A stretch of DNA of 64,000 nucleotides from Flavobacteriales bacterium (GCA_016710015.1 JADJLR010000001.1:310001-374000), one strand, 5' to 3'. Counted from the first letter of the stretch, positions 10,401 to 19,735 are shown. Program-made: numbers and translations. Notes: generated from the sequence alone by a model not told the origin.

Positions 10401-11341
10401 CTACACCAGTGGTCCCCGTGGTGAACAATGCCCGCGTTGGCACCGGTGGATTCCACATCGATATCGCCTTCGATGAGCCGATGGATAGCGGTTTCTCACC
10501 CTTGATCCAATTGACAAGTGCAGAAGAGATGGGGAACAGCCTGACCTATTCTGCCCTGCAAAGCCAATGGATGGATGCTTCCACGTACCGGGCGATCTTC
10601 CATGTGCTCGATGAAGAACGCGAAGTACACACCATCGGGCTGGGAACCCAATTCGCACGGGATGGTTCGGGCAACATACAGTCCCCCTTTGCTTCAAGCG
10701 CGGTTTTCGCCTTGGATACACGTGATCCCACGGTCCTTGTGGCGAATTCGAATACGTATTTGATCACGGATGAGGATACCGGCCCCGGAGCTTTCACGGT
10801 GCTCGTCGTCTTTAGCGAGTCCATGGATACGGGCATTCAACCGATGCTGACCTTCGATCCGCCAGCCTCACTGGACGGGTTGTTGACCTTGGACCCCGTT
10901 TCCTCGGACTGGCTCAACGCCACCACCTACCGCTGGGTGCATGACGTAACGCCCATGGCGGCGAGCATTTCACCGATCGGCATCGCCATCGCATCCGGAG
11001 CAGACACGGTCGGAAATACCATGAGCACGTACATCGATCCCACCTACTTCAGCATCGCCATGTCCGTGGGACTGCGTACTGTCGAAGAACAAGGCGCTGT
11101 GGTCATCTATCCGAATCCGGTTCCGCGAGGAACACCGTTATGGCTACTCATTCCCCGCACCGTGAATGATGTACGGATCGAAGTGTTGGACGGCCTCGGA
11201 CGATCGGTGTACAATGAATTCCACAAGACCTTGTCTGCGGGCCGAATGTTGCTGCCCTTGCCACCCATGGCATCCGGTCTGGGGTTGATACGATCGACCA
11301 CAGCGGATCTCCAAGCAACGATGAAGATCCAATTCGAATGA
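7457..11341 (+). CDS. Secreted vanadium-dependent haloperoxidase/PAP2-like protein with Ig-like repeats and T9SS sorting domain
   Basis: A 1294-residue exported protein. After a signal peptide ending SAVSAQ comes a helical domain typical of vanadium haloperoxidase-related proteins. All three vanadate/phosphate-pocket motifs are present: K-x6-RP (KGWYDYVRP, K429 to P437), SGHS (H539) and SRIWGGIH (H608). From about residue 640 to 1210 there are roughly five Ig-like repeats containing VxITFDE(x)MD-like strands, and the end (VVIYPNPVPRGTPL) is a type A T9SS sorting domain. It may be a surface phosphatase or haloperoxidase; the sequence cannot decide. Its stop overlaps the next start by ATGA. Confidence 0.9.
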   Translation: MIRWPLPFALIAMCSSAVSAQESSVARQWNEELLTAITRDLARPPVHARNLFHVSAAMYDAWSAYDPVSEPFLLGRTRGTYHSAFDGAPLPDDIMAARNEAISYAAYRLLRHRFQNSPGASSTLPALDARMDALGYDRTNTSTDYVNGGPAELGNHIALEYIAFGLTDGSNEAGNYGHLYYTPANPPIAVEEPGNPSIVDPNRWQQITVTNAVDQNGNPVQGTPPPVGHEWGNVLPFALDTALATEHTRNGQTYRVFLDPGPPAFLDTTLAAGLDEFYKWSFCMVPIWQSHLDPDDGTLLDTSPASLGNITEYPTDRAGYEAFYDYFDGGVSDIGREVNPITGQPYAPNIVKRGDYARILAEFWADGPNSETPPGHWFSILHGVMDAPTFERRWMGTGPVLDALEYDVKVALTLGGAMHDAAMAAWSIKGWYDYVRPVSAIRYMADKGQCSDVDIPHYHPAGLPLIPGYIGSVEAGDPLVGENEEHLGKIKLFTWRGPAYIDDPETDHAGVGWILAENWWPYQRPTFVTPPFSGYVSGHSTYSRTAAEVLTLVTGSEYFPGGLGVYDAPAGEFLEFESGPSMDIELQWATYRDASDQCSLSRIWGGIHPPVDDIPGRLLGRIIGPDAVALADDLFVSERPWIVSVSCSDSIQNSADIGNTFTVAILYDRPMDQSVEPVIGYLGDDPDPAVALEDAHWSDERTYTMTYRTLPSSLEARNIHLRIDGGTDPLGTQQDVYLAQRPFIVDTKLPALVSITPDVVMINDAVAAFGQFTIVLTFDEACDTTTVPELTFTNGDLTNAMQYDGDNSQWISPVEFVARFGVNDSGEELWGIGCSVTMTRDVAGNAMLTTPTSGLFELDTRNPALAPLIPDDTTLSLLDVGSSALTIPLIFDEDMDPSAIPAIAFPDDDPLANSLSLNLANTAWITTSEYRIVYDMANANEQFFNITAGVIGAKDLAGNAPEATPVNDLFIVDTHPAQVVSATPVVPVVNNARVGTGGFHIDIAFDEPMDSGFSPLIQLTSAEEMGNSLTYSALQSQWMDASTYRAIFHVLDEEREVHTIGLGTQFARDGSGNIQSPFASSAVFALDTRDPTVLVANSNTYLITDEDTGPGAFTVLVVFSESMDTGIQPMLTFDPPASLDGLLTLDPVSSDWLNATTYRWVHDVTPMAASISPIGIAIASGADTVGNTMSTYIDPTYFSIAMSVGLRTVEEQGAVVIYPNPVPRGTPLWLLIPRTVNDVRIEVLDGLGRSVYNEFHKTLSAGRMLLPLPPMASGLGLIRSTTADLQATMKIQFE

Positions 11342-13749
11342 ACACACGCCTGCGAATGCGCACCGCAACATGGATCCACGCGGTCCTGCTGATGGCGTTG
11401 TTCAGCACGATCCGGGTGCCTTCCCGAGGTCAAGGCTTTATGAACGTTGCGGACGCACAAGGAGTGAATGTGTTGACCCGTGGCGACGACTTCGGCAACG
11501 GCATCAGCTTCTTCGATTTTGATGAGGATGGATGGGACGACCTCAGTTTCACCACACGGGATGACAGTTTGATCTTCTACCGGAACAACGGTGGGCAATT
11601 GGTACGATCGCGTTCGTTCGTATTCGGTGCCGGGGAAACGAAGCATGCCCTCTGGGTGGACTATGACAACGACGGGGACATGGACCTTACCGTGACCACT
11701 TGGGGCGGTTCCTATCGACTTTACGCGAACGATGGGGAATTCCACTTCACGGATGTTTCGGAACAGGTGGGTCTGGCCCAATTCGCCCAGAACACGTACG
11801 GTGCATCATGGGGTGATCCGGACCGCGATGGCGACCTCGACCTGTATGTGTGCCTCTACGAATTCGATGGTGACACTACGGTGTTCGCGCGCATGAACCA
11901 TTTTTATCGGAACAACGGCGATGGGACCTTCACGGATGTCTCCATCGCAGCCGGTTTGAGCGATGGTGTGAAAATGTCCTTCCAAGCCGTTTGGTTCGAC
12001 TACAACAGGGACGGTTGGCAGGACCTGTACGTATTGAATGATCGGTGGTATTCGAACTCCCTGTACCTCAACAATACCGATGGGACCTTCACCGATGTGG
12101 CGGGCCCGACCGCAGCTCGACTGACGGGCGAGAATCCCATGACGGCATCCGTCACCGATTTCGACAATGATGCAGACCTGGACATCTACATGACGAATAC
12201 GGGATTGTTCGGTCAGAACGCGAAGTTGCTGGTGAACCTGGAGGACGGCACCTTCGCCGAGCGTGCATGGGACTACGGTATCGATCTGGCCAGTTGGTCC
12301 TGGGGTGCCACGTGGGTGGATGCAGACAATGATCGGTGGCAGGACCTGTATGTGACCACGGGCATCGCTGGTGGTCCATCGGACTCTAACCACTTCTATC
12401 GCAATTTCGAAGGAATTGCATTCCAAGAGGCTACTGAACAATTCGTTGGAGATCATGTCGCCAAGAGTTACGCCGTGGGACGCGGTGATCTGGACCACGA
12501 CGGGTACTACGATCTCGCGGTCCAGAACAAGGACCCGATCCCCCCTTTCCTGTGGCACAATCAAGGAGGTACCAATAACCACATCACGATCACCCTGCGT
12601 GGCACAGCTTCGAATCGGGCGGCGGTGGGTTCTTGGATCACGGTCTATGCCGGAGGTGATCGCCAAACCCAATACACCTTCTGCGGCGAGAACTACATCA
12701 GCCAGAACTCCCAGCACCACATCTTCGGCCTCGGTGCCGCGACCATGGTGGATTCCGTCCGTATCGAATACGTGCGCGGGCACGCGGACACCTATCACTC
12801 CCTTCCGGTGAACCAGCGATACACCTTCACCGAGGGCGAAACATACCGTGTTCAGGTGGTAGCCGATGGGACTTTGGAATTCTGCCAGCCATCCAGTGTT
12901 ACGCTCGATGCCGGCGAACACCTCGGCTACCTTTGGAACACTGGCGATACCGGGAGGTACCTCACCGTAGCCAGTAGTGGTTCCTATTGGGTGTTGATCA
13001 CAGGCCCGGGGCATATCCAAGTGAGCACGGACAGTCTGGAAGTCGTCGTACATCCTGCGCCGATCATCTCAGCCACCACGTTGAATCCAGTGTGTGCAGG
13101 CGAGGAAACGGGCATGATCAACTTGCAAGACCTCACAGGCACAGGTGGTGCCAGCGTTACGTGGAATACCGGTGCCACGGGTGCCACGCTGGAACTCCTC
13201 AGCGCAGGGAATTACGATTACACGTACACGGACATCAACGGATGCAGCGCGAGTGGTTCCATCCAACTCACGGAACCACCAGCGCTCTTCGTTCAAGCCA
13301 CGACCACACCGTCCTCAGCGGCGAATGGCACCTTGGAAGTGCTCGTTTTCGGTGGTGTGCCACCCTACCTCATCACCTTGGATGGTGGACCGATCGACCC
13401 TTATGTCGATGGTCTTGATGCCGGTGAATACGCGTTGGTGATCACCGATGATCAGGATTGTGTGTATGAGGAGGTCATCAGCGTGGCCTTAGGAACCGGA
13501 GTACAGGAGTCAACAGGAACGGCACTGCGAGTGTTCCCGAATCCGACGGATGGTAGGCTGACCGTGGACCGGCTTGATGCGCTCACGGTTTGGATCAGTG
13601 ATCAAGAGGGAAGGGTCGTACTTCGGGAAAGCGCTTTGCGAGGCACGATCGACCTGAGTGGGTTAGCGCAGGGAGCTTACGGCATCCATGTGGAGGACCG
13701 CGATGGAACCCGATCCCAGGGCAAAGTGATCTTGATCGATCGGCCTTGA
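11338..13749 (+). CDS. Secreted VCBS/FG-GAP repeat protein with ASPIC/UnbV domain and T9SS sorting domain (CRTAC1-like)
   Basis: An 803-residue exported protein. An N-terminal signal peptide is followed by repeated blade motifs of the type DxDxDGDxDL (for example DYDNDGDMDLTV, DPDRDGDLDLYV, DYNRDGWQDLYV), i.e. a calcium-binding VCBS/FG-GAP propeller. Around residues 415-500 lies an ASPIC/UnbV domain (LRGTASNRAAVGSWI, SQNSQHHIFGLG). Then come SprB-like repeats (NPVCAGEETGMI, DINGCSASGSI) and the T9SS end VFPNPTDGRLTV. Translational overlap with the haloperoxidase-like gene implies the two surface proteins are made together. Confidence 0.92.
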   Translation: MNTRLRMRTATWIHAVLLMALFSTIRVPSRGQGFMNVADAQGVNVLTRGDDFGNGISFFDFDEDGWDDLSFTTRDDSLIFYRNNGGQLVRSRSFVFGAGETKHALWVDYDNDGDMDLTVTTWGGSYRLYANDGEFHFTDVSEQVGLAQFAQNTYGASWGDPDRDGDLDLYVCLYEFDGDTTVFARMNHFYRNNGDGTFTDVSIAAGLSDGVKMSFQAVWFDYNRDGWQDLYVLNDRWYSNSLYLNNTDGTFTDVAGPTAARLTGENPMTASVTDFDNDADLDIYMTNTGLFGQNAKLLVNLEDGTFAERAWDYGIDLASWSWGATWVDADNDRWQDLYVTTGIAGGPSDSNHFYRNFEGIAFQEATEQFVGDHVAKSYAVGRGDLDHDGYYDLAVQNKDPIPPFLWHNQGGTNNHITITLRGTASNRAAVGSWITVYAGGDRQTQYTFCGENYISQNSQHHIFGLGAATMVDSVRIEYVRGHADTYHSLPVNQRYTFTEGETYRVQVVADGTLEFCQPSSVTLDAGEHLGYLWNTGDTGRYLTVASSGSYWVLITGPGHIQVSTDSLEVVVHPAPIISATTLNPVCAGEETGMINLQDLTGTGGASVTWNTGATGATLELLSAGNYDYTYTDINGCSASGSIQLTEPPALFVQATTTPSSAANGTLEVLVFGGVPPYLITLDGGPIDPYVDGLDAGEYALVITDDQDCVYEEVISVALGTGVQESTGTALRVFPNPTDGRLTVDRLDALTVWISDQEGRVVLRESALRGTIDLSGLAQGAYGIHVEDRDGTRSQGKVILIDRP

Positions 13750-13756
13750 GCCGATC

Positions 13757-13922
13757 TAGTGTGGTAACCATGAAGCTCATTAACCATCTCCACCCCTCTT
13801 TCTCCTTCCTGCTGCGTTGGAACATTTCGCCGTAGCCACCGCTACGCCGTGCATGTCCCGCCTTGCATGAAGGAGAAATAGTGACGGATCATTAGTCAAC
13901 GAACTTCATGGTTACCACACTA
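13757..13922 (+). mobile_element. Small inverted-repeat element, copy A
   Basis: A 166-bp element bounded by perfect 19-base inverted repeats (TAGTGTGGTAACCATGAAG at 13757-13775 and its complement at 13904-13922), with TA at both outer ends. Its interior is clearly related, base by base with small gaps, to the interior of copy B at 37884-38069 read on the opposite strand. It carries no gene. The right end supplies the TAG stop codon of the DUF4294 gene. Confidence 0.75.
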
Positions 13923-14615
13923 ATGCATGGAGGTATCCAGCGAAAGGCCGTACTTCTTGTAAAGCCTGGCTTTCCGTTTCTCCAAGCGCTGTTGCGCTTT
14001 TGCAGTAAGCGGTCCACGATCGGATACAGGCAATTCCCCGCGTTCGATGCGTTGCACGATCAATTCGATGACATTGTCCTCGCCTTCACGATCATAACCG
14101 GACTTGAGGTCCTGCCCGAACAACTGCGCCAAACCTTGCCAAATGAAGGCCTGGAAGGATCCACGCAGTTGTTTAACGAGTTCGTACGAGGTCTGTCCGG
14201 TTTGTCGGTCGATGAGTTTCACCAGCACCTTTCCTTGGCTCACGGTGAGGTCCTTGATCTCTGCTTCGAACTCAGCCCTAAGTTCAGCTTCCGCAAGTTT
14301 CACATACAACTCCTGATCGCTGTTGCGTTGGATCTGTGCGAGGTCGTGTTCGTACTCCTTCAACAATCGCTCCGTGAGGCTCGCATACGGATAGACCTTC
14401 ACCACATGCCGCATCAGCTTGGTGTACCGTTCGGCATCGCGACGATCCTTCGGACTCCACCGCGCCGCCACATGCGCTTCCGGAAGTTGCACCACCGGAA
14501 TGGTGTCCCCGTTCACCACCACGGCCCTGAGCACATGCGATGACACGTCCTCCTGCGCCATCGAGGCGGAAGAGGCGAGCACCAGAGTGATCAGAAAGGT
14601 AGAAATGCGGTCCAT
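13920..14615 (-). CDS. DUF4294 family exported protein
   Basis: A 231-residue Bacteroidota protein of unknown role with a signal peptide (MDRISTFLITLVLASSASMAQ). Family features: VNGDTIPVVQLPEAHV at the start of the mature protein, YTKLMRHVVKVYPYA, then LTVSQGKVLVKLIDRQTGQTSYELVKQLRGSFQAFIWQ, followed by a lysine/arginine-rich C-terminus. The frame is open up to 14762, but only ATG 14615 yields the signal peptide. The stop codon TAG lies in the terminal repeat of mobile element copy A, so the last few residues may be altered. Confidence 0.88.
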   Translation of the reverse strand: MDRISTFLITLVLASSASMAQEDVSSHVLRAVVVNGDTIPVVQLPEAHVAARWSPKDRRDAERYTKLMRHVVKVYPYASLTERLLKEYEHDLAQIQRNSDQELYVKLAEAELRAEFEAEIKDLTVSQGKVLVKLIDRQTGQTSYELVKQLRGSFQAFIWQGLAQLFGQDLKSGYDREGEDNVIELIVQRIERGELPVSDRGPLTAKAQQRLEKRKARLYKKYGLSLDTSMH

Positions 14616-14680
14616 GGATCCGGCGCTTGGGCACGTGAAGTTACAACGCAAGAAGCGCGCCCGTATTCTCTTATACCCGA

Positions 14681-16180
14681 TCAACGACGCTTTAGTTTCC
14701 AAGCACTTACGGTACCGGGACTTGGCTCCATCAAGGCCGGACGTTGGCCTCCTGTTGCCCAAAGTTCCGCAGCCACTAAGGCTGCTGCCAATAGCTCCTC
14801 CGGATCGGTGCCTTCCAGCACTTTGGGATCGAAGTGATCGCGCACGAAATGGGTATCGTACTTCCCTCTTCGGAAGGTCTTGTGTCCCATGACGTAGCGG
14901 CAGAATCCAAGGGTCGTTTCCACCCCACTGATCGCAAAGTCATCGATCGCCCGTTCCATGCGGTCGATGGCTTCTTCGCGGTTCGCCCCGTAGGTGATGA
15001 GCTTGGCGATCATCGGATCGTAATGGATCGGGATCGTCATGCCTTCCTCGAATCCATCGTCCACGCGCACCCCGGGACCTTGCGGAGGGCGATACGTGTT
15101 CAGCGTTCCGATATCGGGCAAGAAATTGTTCGCTGGATCCTCGGCGTACACGCGCACCTCGACCGCATGTCCGGTGATCTTCAGTTCGTCCTGCGTAAAA
15201 GGCAACTTCTCCCCTTCTGCCACACGGATCTGCAGCTTCACCAAGTCGACACCCGTGATCATTTCTGTAACGGGATGCTCCACTTGAAGTCGGGTATTCA
15301 TCTCCATGAAGTAGAACTCCATGCTTTCATCCAGCAGGAATTCCACCGTACCGGCACCGGTATAATCCACACTCTTGGCCACCGCAACGGCCGCCTCACC
15401 CATGCGCTTGCGCAAGGCTGGTGTGAGCACGGCGCTCGGTGCTTCTTCCACCACTTTCTGGTGTCGGCGCTGAATACTGCATTCGCGCTCGAACAAGTAG
15501 CAGGTGTTGCCGTGTGCATCGGCCATGATCTGCACTTCGATGTGGCGAGGCCCGGCCACGTATTTTTCAATGAAAACGCTGCCATCGCCGAACGCATTCT
15601 GTGCTTCGCTGATCGCACGCTCCAACCCTTCCTTCAACTCGCTCTCCTTCTCCACGATGCGCATGCCCTTGCCACCACCACCAGCTGCTGCTTTGATCAG
15701 GATCGGAAAGGTGATCGACTTGGCCACCTTGATCGCTTCCTCCAGACCGCTCACCGCACCTTCCGTTCCCGGTACCAACGGAACGCCATGTCCCTTAACG
15801 GCTTCCTTCGCGGCCAGTTTATCACCCATCACCTTCATGGCATGTGGCGATGGACCCACGAAGATCACGCCCGCCTTTTCCAGTGCCTTGGCGAAATCGC
15901 CGTTCTCACTGAGAAAACCGTAACCGGGATGGACCGCGTCCACCTTGAGGTCCTTGCACACCTTGATGATCTTCTCGAAGACGAGGTAGCTCTCCTTGCT
16001 GGGTGCCGGACCGATGCACACGGCCTCATCGGCGAAACGGACGAAGGGGGCGTTGCGATCCGCTTCGGAATACACCGCCACAGTGCTGATGCCCATTTCG
16101 CGGGCGGAGCGCATCACGCGCAAGGCGATCTCGCCACGGTTGGCAATGAGGATCTTCTTGATGTTCCGCTTGGTGATCAT
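14681..16180 (-). CDS. accC: Biotin carboxylase subunit (acetyl-/propionyl-CoA carboxylase type)
   Basis: Catalyses ATP-dependent carboxylation of the biotin carrier, the first half-reaction of acyl-CoA carboxylase. 499 residues from ATG 16180 (a GTG at 16189 is less likely). Seen: KILIANRGEIALRVMRSAREMG at the N-terminus, HPGYGFLSEN, the ATP-grasp glycine loop AAAGGGGKGMR, ERECSIQRRHQKVVEEAPS and FYFMEMNTRLQVEHPVTEM, all canonical. The carrier (accB) and carboxyltransferase genes are not adjacent, so whether it serves acetyl- or propionyl-CoA cannot be told. Confidence 0.95.
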   Translation of the reverse strand: MITKRNIKKILIANRGEIALRVMRSAREMGISTVAVYSEADRNAPFVRFADEAVCIGPAPSKESYLVFEKIIKVCKDLKVDAVHPGYGFLSENGDFAKALEKAGVIFVGPSPHAMKVMGDKLAAKEAVKGHGVPLVPGTEGAVSGLEEAIKVAKSITFPILIKAAAGGGGKGMRIVEKESELKEGLERAISEAQNAFGDGSVFIEKYVAGPRHIEVQIMADAHGNTCYLFERECSIQRRHQKVVEEAPSAVLTPALRKRMGEAAVAVAKSVDYTGAGTVEFLLDESMEFYFMEMNTRLQVEHPVTEMITGVDLVKLQIRVAEGEKLPFTQDELKITGHAVEVRVYAEDPANNFLPDIGTLNTYRPPQGPGVRVDDGFEEGMTIPIHYDPMIAKLITYGANREEAIDRMERAIDDFAISGVETTLGFCRYVMGHKTFRRGKYDTHFVRDHFDPKVLEGTDPEELLAAALVAAELWATGGQRPALMEPSPGTVSAWKLKRR

Positions 16181-16390
16181 ACTGGCCACAAGTTGTACCG
16201 CCGATCCATTCGACCGGTGGGCGAAGATGCGAACCCTTGGGCAATTAGCGCCACTTCCCTGCCACAGCGAGATCTCGTGAGCACTTCTCCTGCCACAAGT
16301 ATCTTCGCCGAAAGCCCCTCATCAGGCCGGTCCAAAGGGGCAACGATCCATGATCGCTCGTGGATCAAGGACGGATGACTGGACTTGGAT

Positions 16391-18631
16391 ATGACGCATC
16401 TACCTGCCTTGATCGCTGACCTCGGGTTGATGCTTTCCATCGCTGCGGTGACCACATTGGTCTTCAAGCGGATCAAGCAACCGGTGGTCTTGGGCTATAT
16501 CCTGGCCGGTTTACTCGTGGGCCCTTACTTCGATTTCTTTCCAACGGTCCATGATGAAAAGAACATCAGCACTTGGTCCGAGATCGGGGTGATCTTCTTG
16601 CTTTTCAGCCTAGGCCTTGAATTCAGCTTCAAACGTGTCGTACACGTCGGAGGATCGGCCGGGATCACTGCACTTTCCACTATTTTCTTCATGCTGGGTG
16701 CCGGTTTCCTGACCGGTCAGCTCCTTGGGTGGTCCAACATGGACAGCATCTTCCTTGGCGGCATCCTGTCCATTTCCTCCACCACCATCATCGTGCGGGC
16801 CTTGGATGAGGCAGGGCTGAGGACGCAAGGATTCGCGGCCTTGGTTTTGGGTGTTCTGGTGATCGAGGACCTGGTAGCGATCCTGCTTTTGGTATTGCTC
16901 AGCACCGTAGCCGTGAGCCAACAGTTCTCAGGCCCGGAACTGCTTTACGCCATCGCTAAACTGGGTGGTTTTCTGATCGTCGTTTTCGTCATCGGGATCT
17001 ACCTGATCCCTTCCGCACTTCAACGCACGCGGCGGTTGATGAACGCAGAGACCTTGCTGATCGTGGCCATCGCGCTTTGTTTGAGCATGGTCTACTTGGC
17101 CACACGCGCTGGTTTCAGTGCGGCATTGGGTGCCTTCATCATGGGTTCATTACTTGCGGAAACAGTGCTTGCAGAACGGATCGAACACTTGGTGAAGCCG
17201 GTAAAGGATCTGTTCGGTGCGATCTTCTTCGTGTCCGTAGGCATGATGATCGACCCCATGGTATTGGTGGAACACTGGATGCCGGTGTTGATCCTTTCGC
17301 TGGTGGTAGTGATCGGCCAACCGCTCAGCAGCATGATCGGCGCGCTCGTTGCCGGCCAACCGTTGAAGCGGTCCGTGCAGGCCGGGATGAGCCTTTCGCA
17401 GATCGGCGAATTCTCCTTCATCATTGCCACGCTGGGCCTTTCCTTGGGTGTAACGAGTCCGATCCTCTACCCCATCGCGGTGGCGGTATCTGCGGTCACC
17501 ACCTTCTCCACCCCGTACATGATCAAAGCATCATCGCGCGTGGCCAATGGACTGCAGCGGATCCTGCCTGTTCGGTTCACCTCTGCGATCGAACGATACA
17601 GTAGACAAGCCGAACAGGTGCAAGTGACAAGCGACTGGCGGACCCTATTGCGTGCCTACTTGTCCACCTTGGCCGTGTTCCTGGTACTCTGCATTACGAT
17701 CATCATCGTCGCTGCGCGGGTCTTGGCACCGGTGTTGAAGAACGGTCTGTTCGGTGTAGATGGTGAATTCCTCACCGGGATCATCACCTTGTTGGTGCTC
17801 CTTCCATTCATCTGGGCGATGTCGATACGCCGGATCAAACGTGCGGCGTACCGGCACTTGTGGCTGAACAAGCGTCAGTTGCGTGGCCCGCTTGTCGTGC
17901 TCGAAGTGGTCCGTGTTCTCACTGGGGTCATCGTACTCGCCCTGGTGGTGAATCTCTTCTTCACCATGGAGTGGGCCTTCACGGCCACATTGGTCTTCGT
18001 GCTGCTCGCGGTATTCGCCTTCCGCACACGACTGAACGCGTTCTACGGGCGGATCGAGAACCGGTTCATCACCAACCTGAACCAGCGGGAACAACTCAGG
18101 AAACGCACCGACCTTGCACCATGGGACATGCACCTTGCAGAGGTGGGCGTGAACACGGACTCCATGGCGATCGGTCGCAGTTTGTTCGATCTGCGATTAC
18201 GGGAGAAACACGGTGTCAACATCGCCCTCATAGAACGTGGCGACCGCACGATCCCAGCACCAGGTAGAGATGAACGCTTGTTGCCCGGAGACAATCTGTT
18301 GGTGATCGGCACGGACGCGCAACTCGTGGAGTTGGAACAGAGCTTGGCGGATCGAATACCTACAGAGGACGAGGTCGAATTGCACAAGGAGGACATGGCC
18401 TTGGAGAAGTACCGCATACAGCCACGCTCCCCGTTGATCGGACTCACGATCCGCGGATCCGGACTTCGGGAGGAAGCCACAGCACTGGTGGCCGGTATCG
18501 AGCGCGGAGAAGAGCGGTTGGTGAACCCCGAAGGCACCACGGTCTTCGAACAGGGCGACCTCCTCTGGCTGGTGGGTTGCAAGGACCGCATCCACCTATT
18601 CATGGAGGACCGAAAAGCAACACGGGAATAG
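16391..18631 (+). CDS. CPA2-family cation/proton antiporter with two C-terminal TrkA-C domains
   Basis: An inner-membrane K+ or Na+/H+ exchanger of 746 residues. The first 385 residues form the Kef/NhaA-like 12-13 helix transporter (VVLGYILAGLLVGP, GVIFLLFSLGLEFS, LVIEDLVAILLL). Several further hydrophobic segments follow at about 415-540, then two regulatory TrkA-C (RCK_C) domains around 580-650 and 675-745, each with PGDxLLVIG-like or QGDLLWLVG ends. No NAD-binding RCK_N domain is present. The frame can begin at TTG 16385, but ATG 16391 is preferred. It is divergent from accC. Confidence 0.93.
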   Translation: MTHLPALIADLGLMLSIAAVTTLVFKRIKQPVVLGYILAGLLVGPYFDFFPTVHDEKNISTWSEIGVIFLLFSLGLEFSFKRVVHVGGSAGITALSTIFFMLGAGFLTGQLLGWSNMDSIFLGGILSISSTTIIVRALDEAGLRTQGFAALVLGVLVIEDLVAILLLVLLSTVAVSQQFSGPELLYAIAKLGGFLIVVFVIGIYLIPSALQRTRRLMNAETLLIVAIALCLSMVYLATRAGFSAALGAFIMGSLLAETVLAERIEHLVKPVKDLFGAIFFVSVGMMIDPMVLVEHWMPVLILSLVVVIGQPLSSMIGALVAGQPLKRSVQAGMSLSQIGEFSFIIATLGLSLGVTSPILYPIAVAVSAVTTFSTPYMIKASSRVANGLQRILPVRFTSAIERYSRQAEQVQVTSDWRTLLRAYLSTLAVFLVLCITIIIVAARVLAPVLKNGLFGVDGEFLTGIITLLVLLPFIWAMSIRRIKRAAYRHLWLNKRQLRGPLVVLEVVRVLTGVIVLALVVNLFFTMEWAFTATLVFVLLAVFAFRTRLNAFYGRIENRFITNLNQREQLRKRTDLAPWDMHLAEVGVNTDSMAIGRSLFDLRLREKHGVNIALIERGDRTIPAPGRDERLLPGDNLLVIGTDAQLVELEQSLADRIPTEDEVELHKEDMALEKYRIQPRSPLIGLTIRGSGLREEATALVAGIERGEERLVNPEGTTVFEQGDLLWLVGCKDRIHLFMEDRKATRE

Positions 18632-18724
18632 GCACCCGTACTACGATCAGGTCCCCTTCGACACCTTGATCGTTCTGTACATACGAACTTGTGCTCCCAC
18701 TGAACAACACTTGCATTGAACCCC

Positions 18725-19678
18725 ATGCGCACCCGCCTTACCGAAATGCTCCAACTGGAGCACCCCCTCATCATGGCCCCGATGTTCCTAGTGAGTAACG
18801 TCGCCATGGTGATAGAAGGCATGCGTTGTGGCGTGGCCGGATGCATCCCAGCGCTGAACTACCGCACTATTGAAGAACTGCGTGCTGCGGCCCGCGAATT
18901 GAAAGTCGCCAAGGCCGAATACGGCAAAGGTGCCTTCGGTTTCAACCTGATCGTGAACAAGAGCAACCCGAAGGCCGCGAAGCAATTGGATGCCTTGTGC
19001 GAAGAAGGCTGCGACTTCCTCATCACCTCCTTGGGTAGCCCGGAAGAGACCATCAAGCACGCGCACGCGGTCGGGATCAAGGTATTCTGCGATGTCACCG
19101 ATCTGCGGTTCGCGCAAAAAGTGGAAGCGCAGGGTGCTGATGCTGTGATCGCCGTGAACAACGAAGCGGGCGGGCACCGCGGTGAACTATCACCCAAGGA
19201 GCTGATCGAACTATTGAGAGCAAATTGCACCATCCCGGTCATCTCGGCCGGTGGGGTTGGAAACAAAGCGGAATTGGACCAGATGCTGGACTTTGGTGCA
19301 GAAGGCGTTTCCGTGGGCAGCCCCTTCATCGCTGCGGTGGAAGCGCCGATCACCGATGCCTACAAACAAGCCTGCGTGGACTTCGGGGCAGATGACATCG
19401 TGCTGACCGAGCGCATCAGCGGCACGCCGTGTACGGTGATCAACACGCCGTACATGCAAAAGATCGGCACGCGTTCGCCTTGGTTGGAGCGCATGCTGAA
19501 CAAGAACCGAAGGCTGAAGAAGTGGGTGAAGATGCTCCGCTTCTATATCGGCATGAAGGCCACGGAACAGGCCGCACAACAAGCTACCTACAAAACGGTT
19601 TGGGTGGCAGGGCCGAGCATTGGGCATACAAAAGCGGTGGAACCGGTGGCCGCGATCATTGGTAGGCTGGTGGGGTGA
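18725..19678 (+). CDS. Nitronate monooxygenase / 2-nitropropane dioxygenase family flavoprotein
   Basis: An FMN-dependent TIM-barrel enzyme, 317 residues. The N-terminal EHPLIMAPMFLVSN is the usual P-M-x region, and GADAVIAVNNEAGGHRGE carries the conserved AGGH element with the active-site histidine. IPVISAGGVGN and GVSVGSPFI form the FMN phosphate site. Members oxidise alkyl nitronates such as propionate-3-nitronate, although many are of unknown specificity. A TTG nine bases upstream (18716) is also in frame; ATG 18725 is chosen. Confidence 0.92.
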   Translation: MRTRLTEMLQLEHPLIMAPMFLVSNVAMVIEGMRCGVAGCIPALNYRTIEELRAAARELKVAKAEYGKGAFGFNLIVNKSNPKAAKQLDALCEEGCDFLITSLGSPEETIKHAHAVGIKVFCDVTDLRFAQKVEAQGADAVIAVNNEAGGHRGELSPKELIELLRANCTIPVISAGGVGNKAELDQMLDFGAEGVSVGSPFIAAVEAPITDAYKQACVDFGADDIVLTERISGTPCTVINTPYMQKIGTRSPWLERMLNKNRRLKKWVKMLRFYIGMKATEQAAQQATYKTVWVAGPSIGHTKAVEPVAAIIGRLVG

Positions 19679-19735
19679 TCGGTTCGGAGGGTCCTCGTTG
19701 CGAGACGCTTCCGAGGCTTGAGGCGCAGATCGAAT

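Noticed and set aside
14834..16378. Long plus-strand open frame (over 500 codons) opposite accC
   Set aside because: It is antisense to a canonical biotin carboxylase, is histidine-rich and has no recognisable motif; an artefact of GC-rich coding DNA.
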